A DNA stretch of 64,000 bases from Mannheimia pernigra (lineage in GTDB: Bacteria; Pseudomonadota; Gammaproteobacteria; Enterobacterales; Pasteurellaceae), in contig NZ_CP055305.1 of the NCBI RefSeq assembly GCF_013377995.1, positions 1,426,001 to 1,490,000 on the forward strand. The letters run 5' to 3'. The notes beneath the pieces were generated by a model. That model worked only from the letters and a program-made list of their open reading frames with translations. It did no database searches and had not been told where the DNA came from. Positions 35,502 through 43,550 of the stretch are shown here, piece by piece. A program made the translations under genes and the position numbers. Each line of letters starts with the position of its first letter. Within the stretch, counting starts at the first letter, position 1.

Positions 35502-36611
35502 ATGGCGGAACTTCAACAACACTTTGGCGAAATTGCCGGTTTAATCCAAACCTCACGGGCGAATGCGTTGCGAGCGGTCAATGCTGAGCTGGTTAATCTC
35601 TATTGGAACGTTGGAGCCTATATCAGCCAGAAATTACAACATTCTGAATGGGGCGATAAAACCGTGTCGGAGTTGGCGAAGTTTTTGAAACAGAATGAAC
35701 CGGATTTGAAAGGTTTTGATCGACGCGGGCTTTATCGTATGGTTCAGTTTTATGAAACCTACGCATTGGAAGAATTTGTGTCACCACTGGTGTCACAAAT
35801 TGGGCAACGGCAAGGTAAAGAAATCGTGTCACCAGTGGTGACACAATTAGAAAACTCGCCTGAAACCAATATTGTCTCACCAGTGTCGAGACAATTTGTC
35901 CCAATGGATATTCGCCAAACTATTCTTGGAAAAGTCAGTTGGACAAACCACTTAATCATTTTCACTCGTTGTAAAATAGATGTGGAACGTGAATTTTATA
36001 TTCGGATGTCAATCAAAGAACGGTATAGCAAACGAGAACTCGACCGCCAAATTTCCGCTTGTCAATTTGAACGAACAATGTTGGGCAACACGCAACTATC
36101 CCCTGCGTTAAAAGAATTTACCCAAGAAATCGAACCCGTTTTTAAAGACAGTTATATTTTTGATTTCCTGAATTTACCTGAAAGCCACAACGAAAGCGAT
36201 TTGCAAAAAGGCTTAGTTTCGCAAATGAAAAACGTTATTTTGGAACTGGGTAGAGATTTCTTATTTATGGGGCAAGAATATAAATTGCAGGTAGGCAACA
36301 GCGATTTCTTTATTGATTTGCTGTTTTATCATCGTGGCTTGCAATGCCTTGTCGCCTTTGAACTGAAAGCCGACAAATTCCGCCCCGAACATTTAGGGCA
36401 GCTCAATTTCTATTTAGAGGCTTTAGATCGTGATGTGAAACGGGAAAACGAAAATCCGAGTATCGGTATTTTGCTCTGCAAAGATAAAGATAACGAAGTG
36501 GTTGAATACGCTCTAAACCGCAATTTATCGCCGGCAATGGTGGCAGAATATCAGGTGCTACTGCCACAGAAAGAACTGTTGCAACGGAAATTGCGGGAGT
36601 TAGAGATCTAA
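35502..36611 (+). CDS. DUF1016 PD-(D/E)XK nuclease-domain protein (YhcG-like)
   Basis: About 369 residues. The N-terminal DUF1016 helical domain (NAELVNLYWNVGAYISQKL, FDRRGLYRMVQFYE) precedes a linker with three 16-residue repeats starting VSP. The C-terminal nuclease-like domain has NSDFFIDLLFYHR and VAFELKADKF, the D...ExK core. YhcG relatives are linked to restriction or mobile DNA. The ATG at 35502 suits the AGGA ribosome site; TTG at 35496 is an alternative. The linker DNA contains three palindromes spaced 48 bp apart. Confidence 0.85.
   Translation: MAELQQHFGEIAGLIQTSRANALRAVNAELVNLYWNVGAYISQKLQHSEWGDKTVSELAKFLKQNEPDLKGFDRRGLYRMVQFYETYALEEFVSPLVSQIGQRQGKEIVSPVVTQLENSPETNIVSPVSRQFVPMDIRQTILGKVSWTNHLIIFTRCKIDVEREFYIRMSIKERYSKRELDRQISACQFERTMLGNTQLSPALKEFTQEIEPVFKDSYIFDFLNLPESHNESDLQKGLVSQMKNVILELGRDFLFMGQEYKLQVGNSDFFIDLLFYHRGLQCLVAFELKADKFRPEHLGQLNFYLEALDRDVKRENENPSIGILLCKDKDNEVVEYALNRNLSPAMVAEYQVLLPQKELLQRKLRELEI
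35776..35895 (+). repeat. Three 48-bp palindrome-bearing repeats inside the DUF1016 gene
   Basis: Palindromes are centred at about 35787, 35835 and 35883, exactly 48 bp apart. The middle copy GTGTCACCA-G-TGGTGACAC (35826-35844) has perfect 9-bp arms; the third has arms ATTGTCTC/GAGACAAT around 9 nt; the first is imperfect. They encode VSPLVSQ, VSPVVTQ and VSPVSRQ in one frame. Differing arm sequences that still pair suggest the symmetry is maintained. Confidence 0.85.
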
Positions 36612-36682
36612 AAGTGCGGTCTGTTTTTGCAAAGTTTTTAAGGAATTTGACCGCTTGTACCAAAGACATTAGGAGAAAAATT

Positions 36683-37393
36683 ATGGGTTTTGATGTTAGC
36701 TATCATCCAATCAGTGAAGACGAAATACAACATTGGTATTTTGATGTACTCGAAGATCAAAGTATTATTTCTGACCTAGCAGAAAAATTTGATATAGATC
36801 CTTTCTATCAAGAACAATATAGGGAATTTATCCAAGAAGTAAAAAACGAACATCATAATATTTTTGAAAAATATCACGGATTTAATATCGCAATTGCACA
36901 GGGATTTGTAAGGAAGTATTTTTATACTCGTGGTTCTGCATTTTCTTTCATTATTGAAAAATATCCAGCTTTTAAAGAATACACTAAACACTGGCAAGAT
37001 ATTTTAAAAAATAAATTTGAGGGTACTATCCACAATCAAATTTTTGAAAACTATTCTTCTGGTGTTTTTATTCCCAATGATAAAGTGAAAAAACTTTTAA
37101 ATGACTATGAGCATAATGAGAATGTAAGACGTATTTTGGATGAGTCTTATTCACATAAAAGAATTTCGGTATTTTTAAATGCACTAAAATTTGCTCAAGA
37201 ACATAATGTAGGCTTGCTTGAAGCGACTGATGTCATTACTCCAGACCCTTTGGAACTCAATAATTCCTCCTGTTACTCAAACTTATTTAATTGTGATGTT
37301 GAAGGGGCGTTATTATATCAAGAAGCGGTATTTGAACAGTTAAGTGAAGCTCTGCCAAGCAATCCAAATTCAGAAGTATTAACAACGAAGTAA
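36683..37393 (+). CDS. Hypothetical protein, 236 residues
   Basis: Begins MGFDVSYHPISEDEIQHWYFD after an AGGAG ribosome site. No signal peptide or membrane helix is seen. It is acidic and rich in aromatic residues, with HYHE-type histidines but no motif I can assign. It follows the DUF1016 gene and precedes guaA in the same direction. AT content is higher than that of guaA. An accessory protein is likely; its function is unknown. Confidence 0.7.
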   Translation: MGFDVSYHPISEDEIQHWYFDVLEDQSIISDLAEKFDIDPFYQEQYREFIQEVKNEHHNIFEKYHGFNIAIAQGFVRKYFYTRGSAFSFIIEKYPAFKEYTKHWQDILKNKFEGTIHNQIFENYSSGVFIPNDKVKKLLNDYEHNENVRRILDESYSHKRISVFLNALKFAQEHNVGLLEATDVITPDPLELNNSSCYSNLFNCDVEGALLYQEAVFEQLSEALPSNPNSEVLTTK

Positions 37394-37448
37394 AGCAAGT
37401 TTCTCTTTGGCAAAAAATTAAAAATTTCTTTTCTAAGTAAGGCAAAAA

Positions 37449-39020
37449 ATGACAAACATCCACCACCACAAAATTTTAATTTTAGACTTCGGTTCACAAT
37501 ATACCCAACTGATCGCCCGCCGTGTGCGTGAAATCGGGGTCTATTGCGAGCTTTGGGCTTGGGACGTGACCGAAGAGCAGATCCGTGAATTTAACCCGAC
37601 TGGGATCATCCTTTCGGGTGGGCCGGAAAGCACCACCGAAGCGAACAGCCCACGAGCACCTGAATATGTATTCAACGCCAGTGTGCCGGTACTGGGTATC
37701 TGCTACGGTATGCAAACAATGGCGATGCAGTTGGGCGGTTTAACCGAAACTTCCGATCACCGTGAGTTTGGTTATGTCTCTGTTGAGCTGAAATCCGCCG
37801 ATCAACTTTTTGCAAATTTAAACGATGATTTGACCGCTTGCGATCCGAAATTAGATGTTTGGATGAGCCACGGTGACAAAGTGACCAAGCTCCCAACCAA
37901 CTTCCAAATCACAGGCGTTACCCCAACCTGCCCGATTGCGGCAATGTCGGACGAAAGCCGTCGTTTCTACGGCGTGCAGTTCCACCCTGAAGTAACCCAC
38001 ACAAAAAGCGGTTTAGAACTTCTAACCAACTTTGTGGTAGGTGTTTGTGGCTGTGAGCGTAACTGGACACCGGAAAACATTATCGAAGATGCCGTTGCTC
38101 GCATTAAAGAGCAAGTAGGCGACGATGAAGTCATTTTAGGCTTATCAGGTGGGGTAGATTCGTCTGTAACTGCGTTATTATTACACCGTGCCATCGGCAA
38201 AAACTTGCATTGCGTATTCGTGGATAACGGTTTGCTCCGCTTAAACGAAGGCGATCAAGTGATGGAAATGTTCGGCGATAAATTCGGCTTAAACATTACC
38301 CGTGTCAATGCGGAAGATCGTTTCTTAGATGCCTTAAAAGGCATTGATGAGCCAGAGGCAAAACGTAAAACTATCGGCAAGGTGTTCGTGGATGTGTTTG
38401 ATGACGAGAGCAAAAAACTCACTTCAGTAAAATGGCTTGCACAAGGCACGATCTACCCAGATGTGATTGAATCAGCTGCCAGCAAAACAGGCAAAGCTCA
38501 CGTGATTAAATCGCACCATAACGTGGGCGGTTTACCGGATTATATGAAACTTGGCTTAGTTGAACCATTACGTGAATTGTTTAAAGACGAAGTTCGCAAA
38601 ATCGGCTTGGCACTTGGCTTACCAGCTGAAATGCTAAACCGTCACCCATTCCCAGGCCCGGGTTTAGGCGTACGTGTACTTGGTGAAATCAAAAAAGAGT
38701 ACTGTGATTTGCTACGTAAAGCCGATGCAATTTTCATCGAAGAGTTATACAACTCAGATTGGTACTATAAAGTTAGCCAAGCCTTTACTGTATTCCTACC
38801 TGTAAAATCGGTGGGCGTAATGGGGGATGGACGTAAATACGACTGGGTTGTGAGCTTACGCGCTGTTGAAACCATCGACTTTATGACCGCACATTGGGCG
38901 CATTTACCTTATGATTTATTAGGTAAAATCTCCAACCGTATCATCAACGAAGTGAACGGTATTTCCCGTGTGGTGTATGATGTTAGCGGGAAACCGCCAG
39001 CAACGATTGAGTGGGAATAA
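37449..39020 (+). CDS. guaA: GMP synthase (glutamine-hydrolysing) GuaA
   Basis: 523 residues; converts XMP to GMP. The N-terminal class I glutamine amidotransferase has the nucleophile in GICYGMQ (about residue 86) and the His-x-Glu in QFHPEVTH. The ATP-pyrophosphatase domain has LSGGVDSS, and the C-terminal dimerisation domain ends with the typical PPATIEWE. Intact. Its partner guaB is 2.7 kb upstream, past three inserted genes. A hairpin terminator follows. Confidence 0.97.
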   Translation: MTNIHHHKILILDFGSQYTQLIARRVREIGVYCELWAWDVTEEQIREFNPTGIILSGGPESTTEANSPRAPEYVFNASVPVLGICYGMQTMAMQLGGLTETSDHREFGYVSVELKSADQLFANLNDDLTACDPKLDVWMSHGDKVTKLPTNFQITGVTPTCPIAAMSDESRRFYGVQFHPEVTHTKSGLELLTNFVVGVCGCERNWTPENIIEDAVARIKEQVGDDEVILGLSGGVDSSVTALLLHRAIGKNLHCVFVDNGLLRLNEGDQVMEMFGDKFGLNITRVNAEDRFLDALKGIDEPEAKRKTIGKVFVDVFDDESKKLTSVKWLAQGTIYPDVIESAASKTGKAHVIKSHHNVGGLPDYMKLGLVEPLRELFKDEVRKIGLALGLPAEMLNRHPFPGPGLGVRVLGEIKKEYCDLLRKADAIFIEELYNSDWYYKVSQAFTVFLPVKSVGVMGDGRKYDWVVSLRAVETIDFMTAHWAHLPYDLLGKISNRIINEVNGISRVVYDVSGKPPATIEWE

Positions 39021-39024
39021 AATT

Positions 39025-39051
39025 ATAAAGCCTTGTTTTACAAGGCTTTAT
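39025..39051. terminator. Terminator after guaA
   Basis: ATAAAGCCTTG (39025-39035) pairs perfectly with CAAGGCTTTAT (39041-39051) around TTTTA, followed by T-rich DNA. It also ends the convergent XRE gene. Confidence 0.85.
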
Positions 39052-39285
39052 TTATTTTTGCTGTAATTCTTCCTCAGTTTTTTCTATCAACTCTGTAGCT
39101 GAGCAACCTAATCCTTTAGCTAATTTAAAGATGGTTGTGATACTAGGTTGTTGTTGTCCAAGCTCTAATTTACTCACGTAAATGCGTTGCAAATCCGCCT
39201 CAAATCCTAGTTCTTCCTGTGATAAATTTTTCTGTTTTCTTAATTGGCGAATAGCTCGACCAAATGCAATAGCGATATTTTCCAA
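39052..39285 (-). CDS. XRE-family helix-turn-helix regulator
   Basis: 77 residues, essentially one Cro/CI-type domain: AIRQLRKQKNLSQEELGFEADLQRIYVSKLELGQQQPSITTIFKLAKGL. It should act as a small dimeric DNA-binding protein. The start appears to be TTG at 39285, with AAGG about 10 nt upstream; no in-frame ATG is nearby, so the N-terminus is uncertain. It is divergent from the lipoprotein gene next to it and could regulate it. Confidence 0.8.
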   Translation of the reverse strand: MENIAIAFGRAIRQLRKQKNLSQEELGFEADLQRIYVSKLELGQQQPSITTIFKLAKGLGCSATELIEKTEEELQQK

Positions 39286-39396
39286 AACCCATACCTTTTA
39301 TTGTTCCTATAATTGTATGAATTTCAGCAATATGTTATATTTTAGTCTTCATATAGAAGTATGAAATTTTAAATAAATATCCTTAGGAGCTATCAA

Positions 39397-39922
39397 ATGA
39401 AAACTAAGTTATATCTTTCTGCTTTAATGTGTTTTGGTTTAAGTGGTTGTCAAGTAGTTACTGATACACTTTCTACCGTTAATGGAGCGTTGAGTTCTGT
39501 GAACTCCGCACTTTCCGGTACTGCTGTAACTTCTGCTGCTCAATCTTCCGTTGATAGTGCAGTGAGTGAATAAAGCTAAAGCTAGTCAAGATGCTAAAAT
39601 TTTATTTAATCAAGCAAAACCTGCAATTTCTAAATATGTGGCTCTGATAGCGTGTAATACCCCGACAAAGCAATTAGCGGCATATAGCGATCCCGATAGT
39701 ATAGAACCTAACGGTTTAGGTATGCCACAGCATAATATGTCACACCATAAATCAGGGTGCTTAAACGTATTACGCATTGAACGCATTAAAAAATTAGCCG
39801 CAAATACGGTTGAATTTCAAGCTGTTTACATTTCTCCACAAAGTGAAGAGGTTGTTAGAAAAACACATCACGCAATTAAACAGCCGAGTGGAGATTGGCT
39901 ATTTGATTTCTGGGGGCTTTAA
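39397..39922 (+). pseudogene. Lipoprotein gene broken by a 4-bp duplication
   Basis: The first frame (39397-39573) encodes 58 residues with a signal peptide and lipobox LSGC (15-18), then stops. A second frame (from GTG at 39566 to 39922) continues for about 118 residues, NKAKASQDAKILFNQ...WLFDFWGL, with no ribosome site of its own. At the junction the DNA reads GCAGTGAGTGAATAAA; removing one GTGA unit fuses the frames as ...SSVDSAVNKAKASQD... The intact product would be a roughly 174-residue outer-membrane or periplasmic lipoprotein of unknown function. A sequencing error or programmed switching are alternatives. Confidence 0.7.
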
Positions 39923-39928
39923 TTAACA

Positions 39929-39958
39929 AAAAGCCTCTGTGAAAACACAGAGGCTTTT
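39929..39958. terminator. Terminator between the lipoprotein gene and glmU
   Basis: AAAAGCCTCTGTG (39929-39941) pairs perfectly with CACAGAGGCTTTT (39946-39958) around AAAA. It serves both convergent genes. Confidence 0.9.
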
Positions 39959-39987
39959 GCAAAAAATCAGCAGAATTTAACCGCTTG

Positions 39988-41352
39988 TTATTTCTTTTTG
40001 GTCGGGCGTTGCCAGCCTTGAATGTGGCGTTGTGGCACACGGCTAATCACTAGCTCGTTTTCAGCCACATCTTTAGTAACTGTTGCACCAGCTCCGATAG
40101 TTGAGCCGTTAGCAATCGTTATTGGTGCAACCAATTGGCTATCTGAGCCGACAAATACATTGTCGCCGATAATAGTTTTGAATTTGTTCGCTCCATCGTA
40201 GTTACAGGTGATTACACCTGCACCGATATTACAATCTTTACCCATTTCCGCGTCGCCCACATAGGTTAAGTGGTTTACTTTTGAGCCTTTGCCGATAGTT
40301 GCTTTTTTGATTTCGACGAAGTTGCCGATATGGGTTTCTTCCGCTAATTTTGCACCCGGGCGTAAGCGTGAGAACGGACCGATAGCCGATTTTGCCCCAA
40401 CAATCGAATCTTCAATCACAGAATAAGGTTTGATTTCAACATTGTCGCCGATTTCACAATTTTTTAGTATACAACCAGCACCAATTTTTACGTTGTTACC
40501 GAGTTTGATATCGCCTTCTAAAATTACATTTACATCAATCTGCACATCTTTACCGTGAGTGAGTGTGCCACGAATATCAAAACGGCTTGGATCGATAATG
40601 GTTACACCTGACAACAGTAATTTTTCCGCCTCACGTTTATGGTAGAAGCGTTCTAATGCAGCGAGTTGTAAACGGTTATTTGCTCCTTCCACTTCCATAA
40701 ATTCAGTGGCTTGAACCGCTTGTACTTTGAAGCCGTCTTGGTTTGCCATTGCGATCACATCAGTAATGTAATATTCGCCCTGTGCGTTGTTATTATTTAA
40801 GTTTTTCAACCATTTCTTGAAGCTTGCACCGCTTGCTACCATTACGCCAGTGTTTACTTCTTTGATACTGAGTTGCTCTTCGTTCGCATCTTTATGTTCA
40901 ATAATAGCAACAACGGAACCGTTTTCACGAATAATACGTCCATACCCTGTAGGGTCTTCTAATTCAACGGTTAATAATGCAATCCCATTTTCAGGTTTAG
41001 CTGCAACCAAACGTGCTAATGTGCTTGGGGTAATTAATGGGGCATCGCCATATAGCATTACAATATTTTCATCATCAGCAAAAAATGGAGCCGCTTGTAG
41101 CATTGCGTGCCCTGTGCCTAATTGTTCGGCTTGGAATACCCAGTTTACAGGTTCTTCACTTAGGTGTGCTTTTAATAAATCTGCACCGTGCCCATAAATT
41201 AAATGAATTTGCTGAGAATCTAACTGCTTGGCTGTATCAATGACGTGTTTTACCATTGGTTTTCCAGCAATTGGATGTAACACTTTTGGTAAGTCTGAAT
41301 ACATACGGGTTCCTTTACCAGCAGCTAAAATTACAACGCTCAGTTGAGTCAT
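39988..41352 (-). CDS. glmU: Bifunctional UDP-GlcNAc pyrophosphorylase / GlcN-1-P acetyltransferase GlmU
   Basis: 454 residues; makes UDP-N-acetylglucosamine for peptidoglycan and LPS. The N-terminal uridylyltransferase has LAAGKGTRMYSDLPKVLHPIAGKPM, and the C-terminal left-handed beta-helix has hexapeptide repeats and the acetyltransferase block HIGNFVEIKKATIGKGSKVNHLTYVGDAEMG. Full length. UDP-GlcNAc is also the known target of zeta toxins, one of which is encoded in this window. Monocistronic with its own upstream region. Confidence 0.97.
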   Translation of the reverse strand: MTQLSVVILAAGKGTRMYSDLPKVLHPIAGKPMVKHVIDTAKQLDSQQIHLIYGHGADLLKAHLSEEPVNWVFQAEQLGTGHAMLQAAPFFADDENIVMLYGDAPLITPSTLARLVAAKPENGIALLTVELEDPTGYGRIIRENGSVVAIIEHKDANEEQLSIKEVNTGVMVASGASFKKWLKNLNNNNAQGEYYITDVIAMANQDGFKVQAVQATEFMEVEGANNRLQLAALERFYHKREAEKLLLSGVTIIDPSRFDIRGTLTHGKDVQIDVNVILEGDIKLGNNVKIGAGCILKNCEIGDNVEIKPYSVIEDSIVGAKSAIGPFSRLRPGAKLAEETHIGNFVEIKKATIGKGSKVNHLTYVGDAEMGKDCNIGAGVITCNYDGANKFKTIIGDNVFVGSDSQLVAPITIANGSTIGAGATVTKDVAENELVISRVPQRHIQGWQRPTKKK

Positions 41353-41617
41353 AACAGATCCTTATTTAGTTAATATTTTGCAGTGCTCACTATAACAAGC
41401 ATAATTTGTGCGATATTTTACTCTTTTTGTAAAATGATTTCATTTATTGATGTGAGAAAATTTCTATTAAGTTTGTTCTTACACTTTTTAAGGGAAGATT
41501 TAACTTATCATAGAATTAAATAGGTATTACTTATTTCTTATATTTCTCTACAACTAAAAATCTTTTTGATAGAATGTAAATATGGAGTATATAACTAATT
41601 TATATTAAGGAGAATTT

Positions 41618-42703
41618 ATGCCAACAGTACAAAAAGGCCATCAGCCTTTGCCTATTTGGTCACTTTTATTGCCTATAGCAGCTTGGATAATTTATTTTGT
41701 TGGAGTGAAAGAGAGTGTTGCTTTACAGTTAGTTGGCGGTGTTTTACTGATTGGAAGCGTGCTTTCTGCTGTTCACCATGCAGAAGTTGTTGCCCATAAA
41801 GTAGGAGAGCCATTCGGTACCATTATTCTTGCATTAGCAATCACTGTAATTGAGGTGGCACTTATTGTTTCATTAATGGTTGCAGGTGGAGATAATACCG
41901 CTTATTTAGCTCGAGATACTGTTTTTGCGGCAATAATGTTAATTTTAAATGGTATTTTGGGGGGCTGTTTACTAATTGGAGGGTTAAAGCATCACGAACA
42001 ATTCTTTAGTAAAAAGTCTGCAACGACAGCATTGGTTACGTTAGTTGTGATTTTAGTGATTACCTTAGTTTTACCAAACTTTACTACCAGTACGCTGGGA
42101 GCAACTTATAGCCCATCTCAACTGATTTTTGTAGCGATTGCATCAATTGTACTTTATGCATCATTTATTTTGGTTCAGACAGTTCGTCATCGTGACTATT
42201 TTTTAGCTGATGATAATAATCCATCACATCACGCAGCACCGCCTTCAGCTAAGATTGCATTGGCTAGTTTACTATTTTTGATTATTTGTTTAGGCATTGT
42301 CGTGTTGTTAGCAAAAGCCCTTTCACCTGCGGTTGAGGCAATAGTCGTTGGTGCGGGTGCTCCAGTTGCGTTAGTTGGGGTGATTATTGCGGCTGTTGTA
42401 CTCTTGCCAGAGGGTGTAGCTGCTTTAACTGCTGCACACCGTAACCGTTTACAAACCAGTATAAACCTTGCATTAGGTTCAGCACTGGCAAGTATCGGCT
42501 TAACAATCCCTGCAGTCGTGATCGTATGCTTGATTTTTGACATTAATATGGTATTAGGGCTAGATTGGAAATCAATGGTATTATTATCGCTCTCTTCTTT
42601 TGTAGCAATGCTTTCGCTTAACCACGGACAAACTAATATGTTATACGGTATAGTGTTATTGGTTATTTTAGCGACTTATGTATTTACCGTTATTGTTCCT
42701 TAG
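41618..42703 (+). CDS. chaA: Sodium-potassium/calcium:proton antiporter ChaA
   Basis: 361-residue membrane protein of the CaCA family with about eleven helices. The two alpha repeats are seen as GEPFGTIILALAITVIEVALIVSLM and GVIIAAVVLLPEGVAALTAAHRN, each holding a conserved acidic residue. It should export Na+, K+ or Ca2+ against protons. AAGGAG precedes the ATG. The 265-bp gap from glmU is AT-rich and shows no motif beyond a plausible promoter. A hairpin follows the gene. Confidence 0.92.
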   Translation: MPTVQKGHQPLPIWSLLLPIAAWIIYFVGVKESVALQLVGGVLLIGSVLSAVHHAEVVAHKVGEPFGTIILALAITVIEVALIVSLMVAGGDNTAYLARDTVFAAIMLILNGILGGCLLIGGLKHHEQFFSKKSATTALVTLVVILVITLVLPNFTTSTLGATYSPSQLIFVAIASIVLYASFILVQTVRHRDYFLADDNNPSHHAAPPSAKIALASLLFLIICLGIVVLLAKALSPAVEAIVVGAGAPVALVGVIIAAVVLLPEGVAALTAAHRNRLQTSINLALGSALASIGLTIPAVVIVCLIFDINMVLGLDWKSMVLLSLSSFVAMLSLNHGQTNMLYGIVLLVILATYVFTVIVP

Positions 42704-42726
42704 CGTGCGGAAATCATCTATGCCAT

Positions 42727-42757
42727 AAGAGATAGTGGGGAAATCCCACTATCTCTT
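42727..42757 (+). terminator. Hairpin after chaA
   Basis: AAGAGATAGTGGG (42727-42739) pairs perfectly with CCCACTATCTCTT (42745-42757) around GAAAT; the downstream DNA is AT-rich. Confidence 0.8.
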
Positions 42758-42812
42758 GAATTATTTAATTTAGCCCTTATTAAAGACTAAATTTAACTTA
42801 AAAGAAAGAAAA

Positions 42813-43439
42813 ATGGGTAAAAAACGTAGTGCAAGCTCCTCTCGTTGGCTTGCAGAGCATTTTAAAGATCAATTTGTGCAAAAAGCACATAAGCAAAAAT
42901 TACGTTCACGTGCTTATTTTAAGCTAGACGAAATTCAGCAAACTGACCGCTTGTTTAAGCTTGGAATGACGGTTGTCGACCTTGGTGCTGCACCAGGAGG
43001 GTGGTCACAATATGTGGTGACACAAATTGGTAGTAAAGGTAGAGTCATTGCTTGTGATATTTTAGATATGAACCCGATTGCAGGAGTAGATTTCTTGCAA
43101 GGTGATTTCCGTGAAGAGTCCGTTTTGAATGCATTGTTGGAACGAGTAGGCGAAGACAAAGTTGATGTAGTAATGTCTGATATGGCACCGAATTTTAGTG
43201 GTATGCCATCTGTAGATATTCCTCGTGCAATGTATTTAGTGGAATTAGCCTTAGATATGTGTCGCCAAGTATTAGCTCCAAAGGGAAGCTTTGTGGTGAA
43301 AGTATTTCAAGGTGAGGGATTTGACGAATATCTCAGGGAAATACGTTCCTTATTTAGTGTTGTAAAAGTTAGGAAGCCAGAAGCTTCACGAGATCGCTCA
43401 CGAGAAGTCTATATTGTTGCGACTGGCTATAAAGACTAG
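42813..43439 (+). CDS. rlmE: 23S rRNA 2'-O-methyltransferase RlmE (FtsJ/RrmJ)
   Basis: 208 residues; methylates U2552 of 23S rRNA using S-adenosylmethionine. The SAM site VVDLGAAPGGWSQY and the catalytic K-D-K-E set (AYFKLDEI, MSDMAPNFSG, GSFVVKVFQGEG, PEASRDRSREVYIVATGYK) are present. It lies upstream of ftsH, the conserved heat-shock pair. An inverted uptake-signal pair separates them, so ftsH may also have its own promoter. Confidence 0.96.
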   Translation: MGKKRSASSSRWLAEHFKDQFVQKAHKQKLRSRAYFKLDEIQQTDRLFKLGMTVVDLGAAPGGWSQYVVTQIGSKGRVIACDILDMNPIAGVDFLQGDFREESVLNALLERVGEDKVDVVMSDMAPNFSGMPSVDIPRAMYLVELALDMCRQVLAPKGSFVVKVFQGEGFDEYLREIRSLFSVVKVRKPEASRDRSREVYIVATGYKD

Positions 43440-43446
43440 AAACCAC

Positions 43447-43503
43447 GCAAGCGGTTGTTTTTTGCTAAAAATTTGCAAAAAAATTAGGAAATTTGACCGC
43501 TTT
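43447..43503. repeat. Inverted uptake signal pair between rlmE and ftsH
   Basis: GCAAGCGGT (43447-43455) and ACCGC (from 43496) face each other with complementary AT-rich DNA between them (AAATTTGC / GGAAATTTG). It can form a hairpin and probably ends or attenuates the rlmE transcript. Confidence 0.6.
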
Positions 43504-43550
43504 TATAGTAACCTTGAATAGATTTTTATTAAGAGAATAGGGGATTAACC

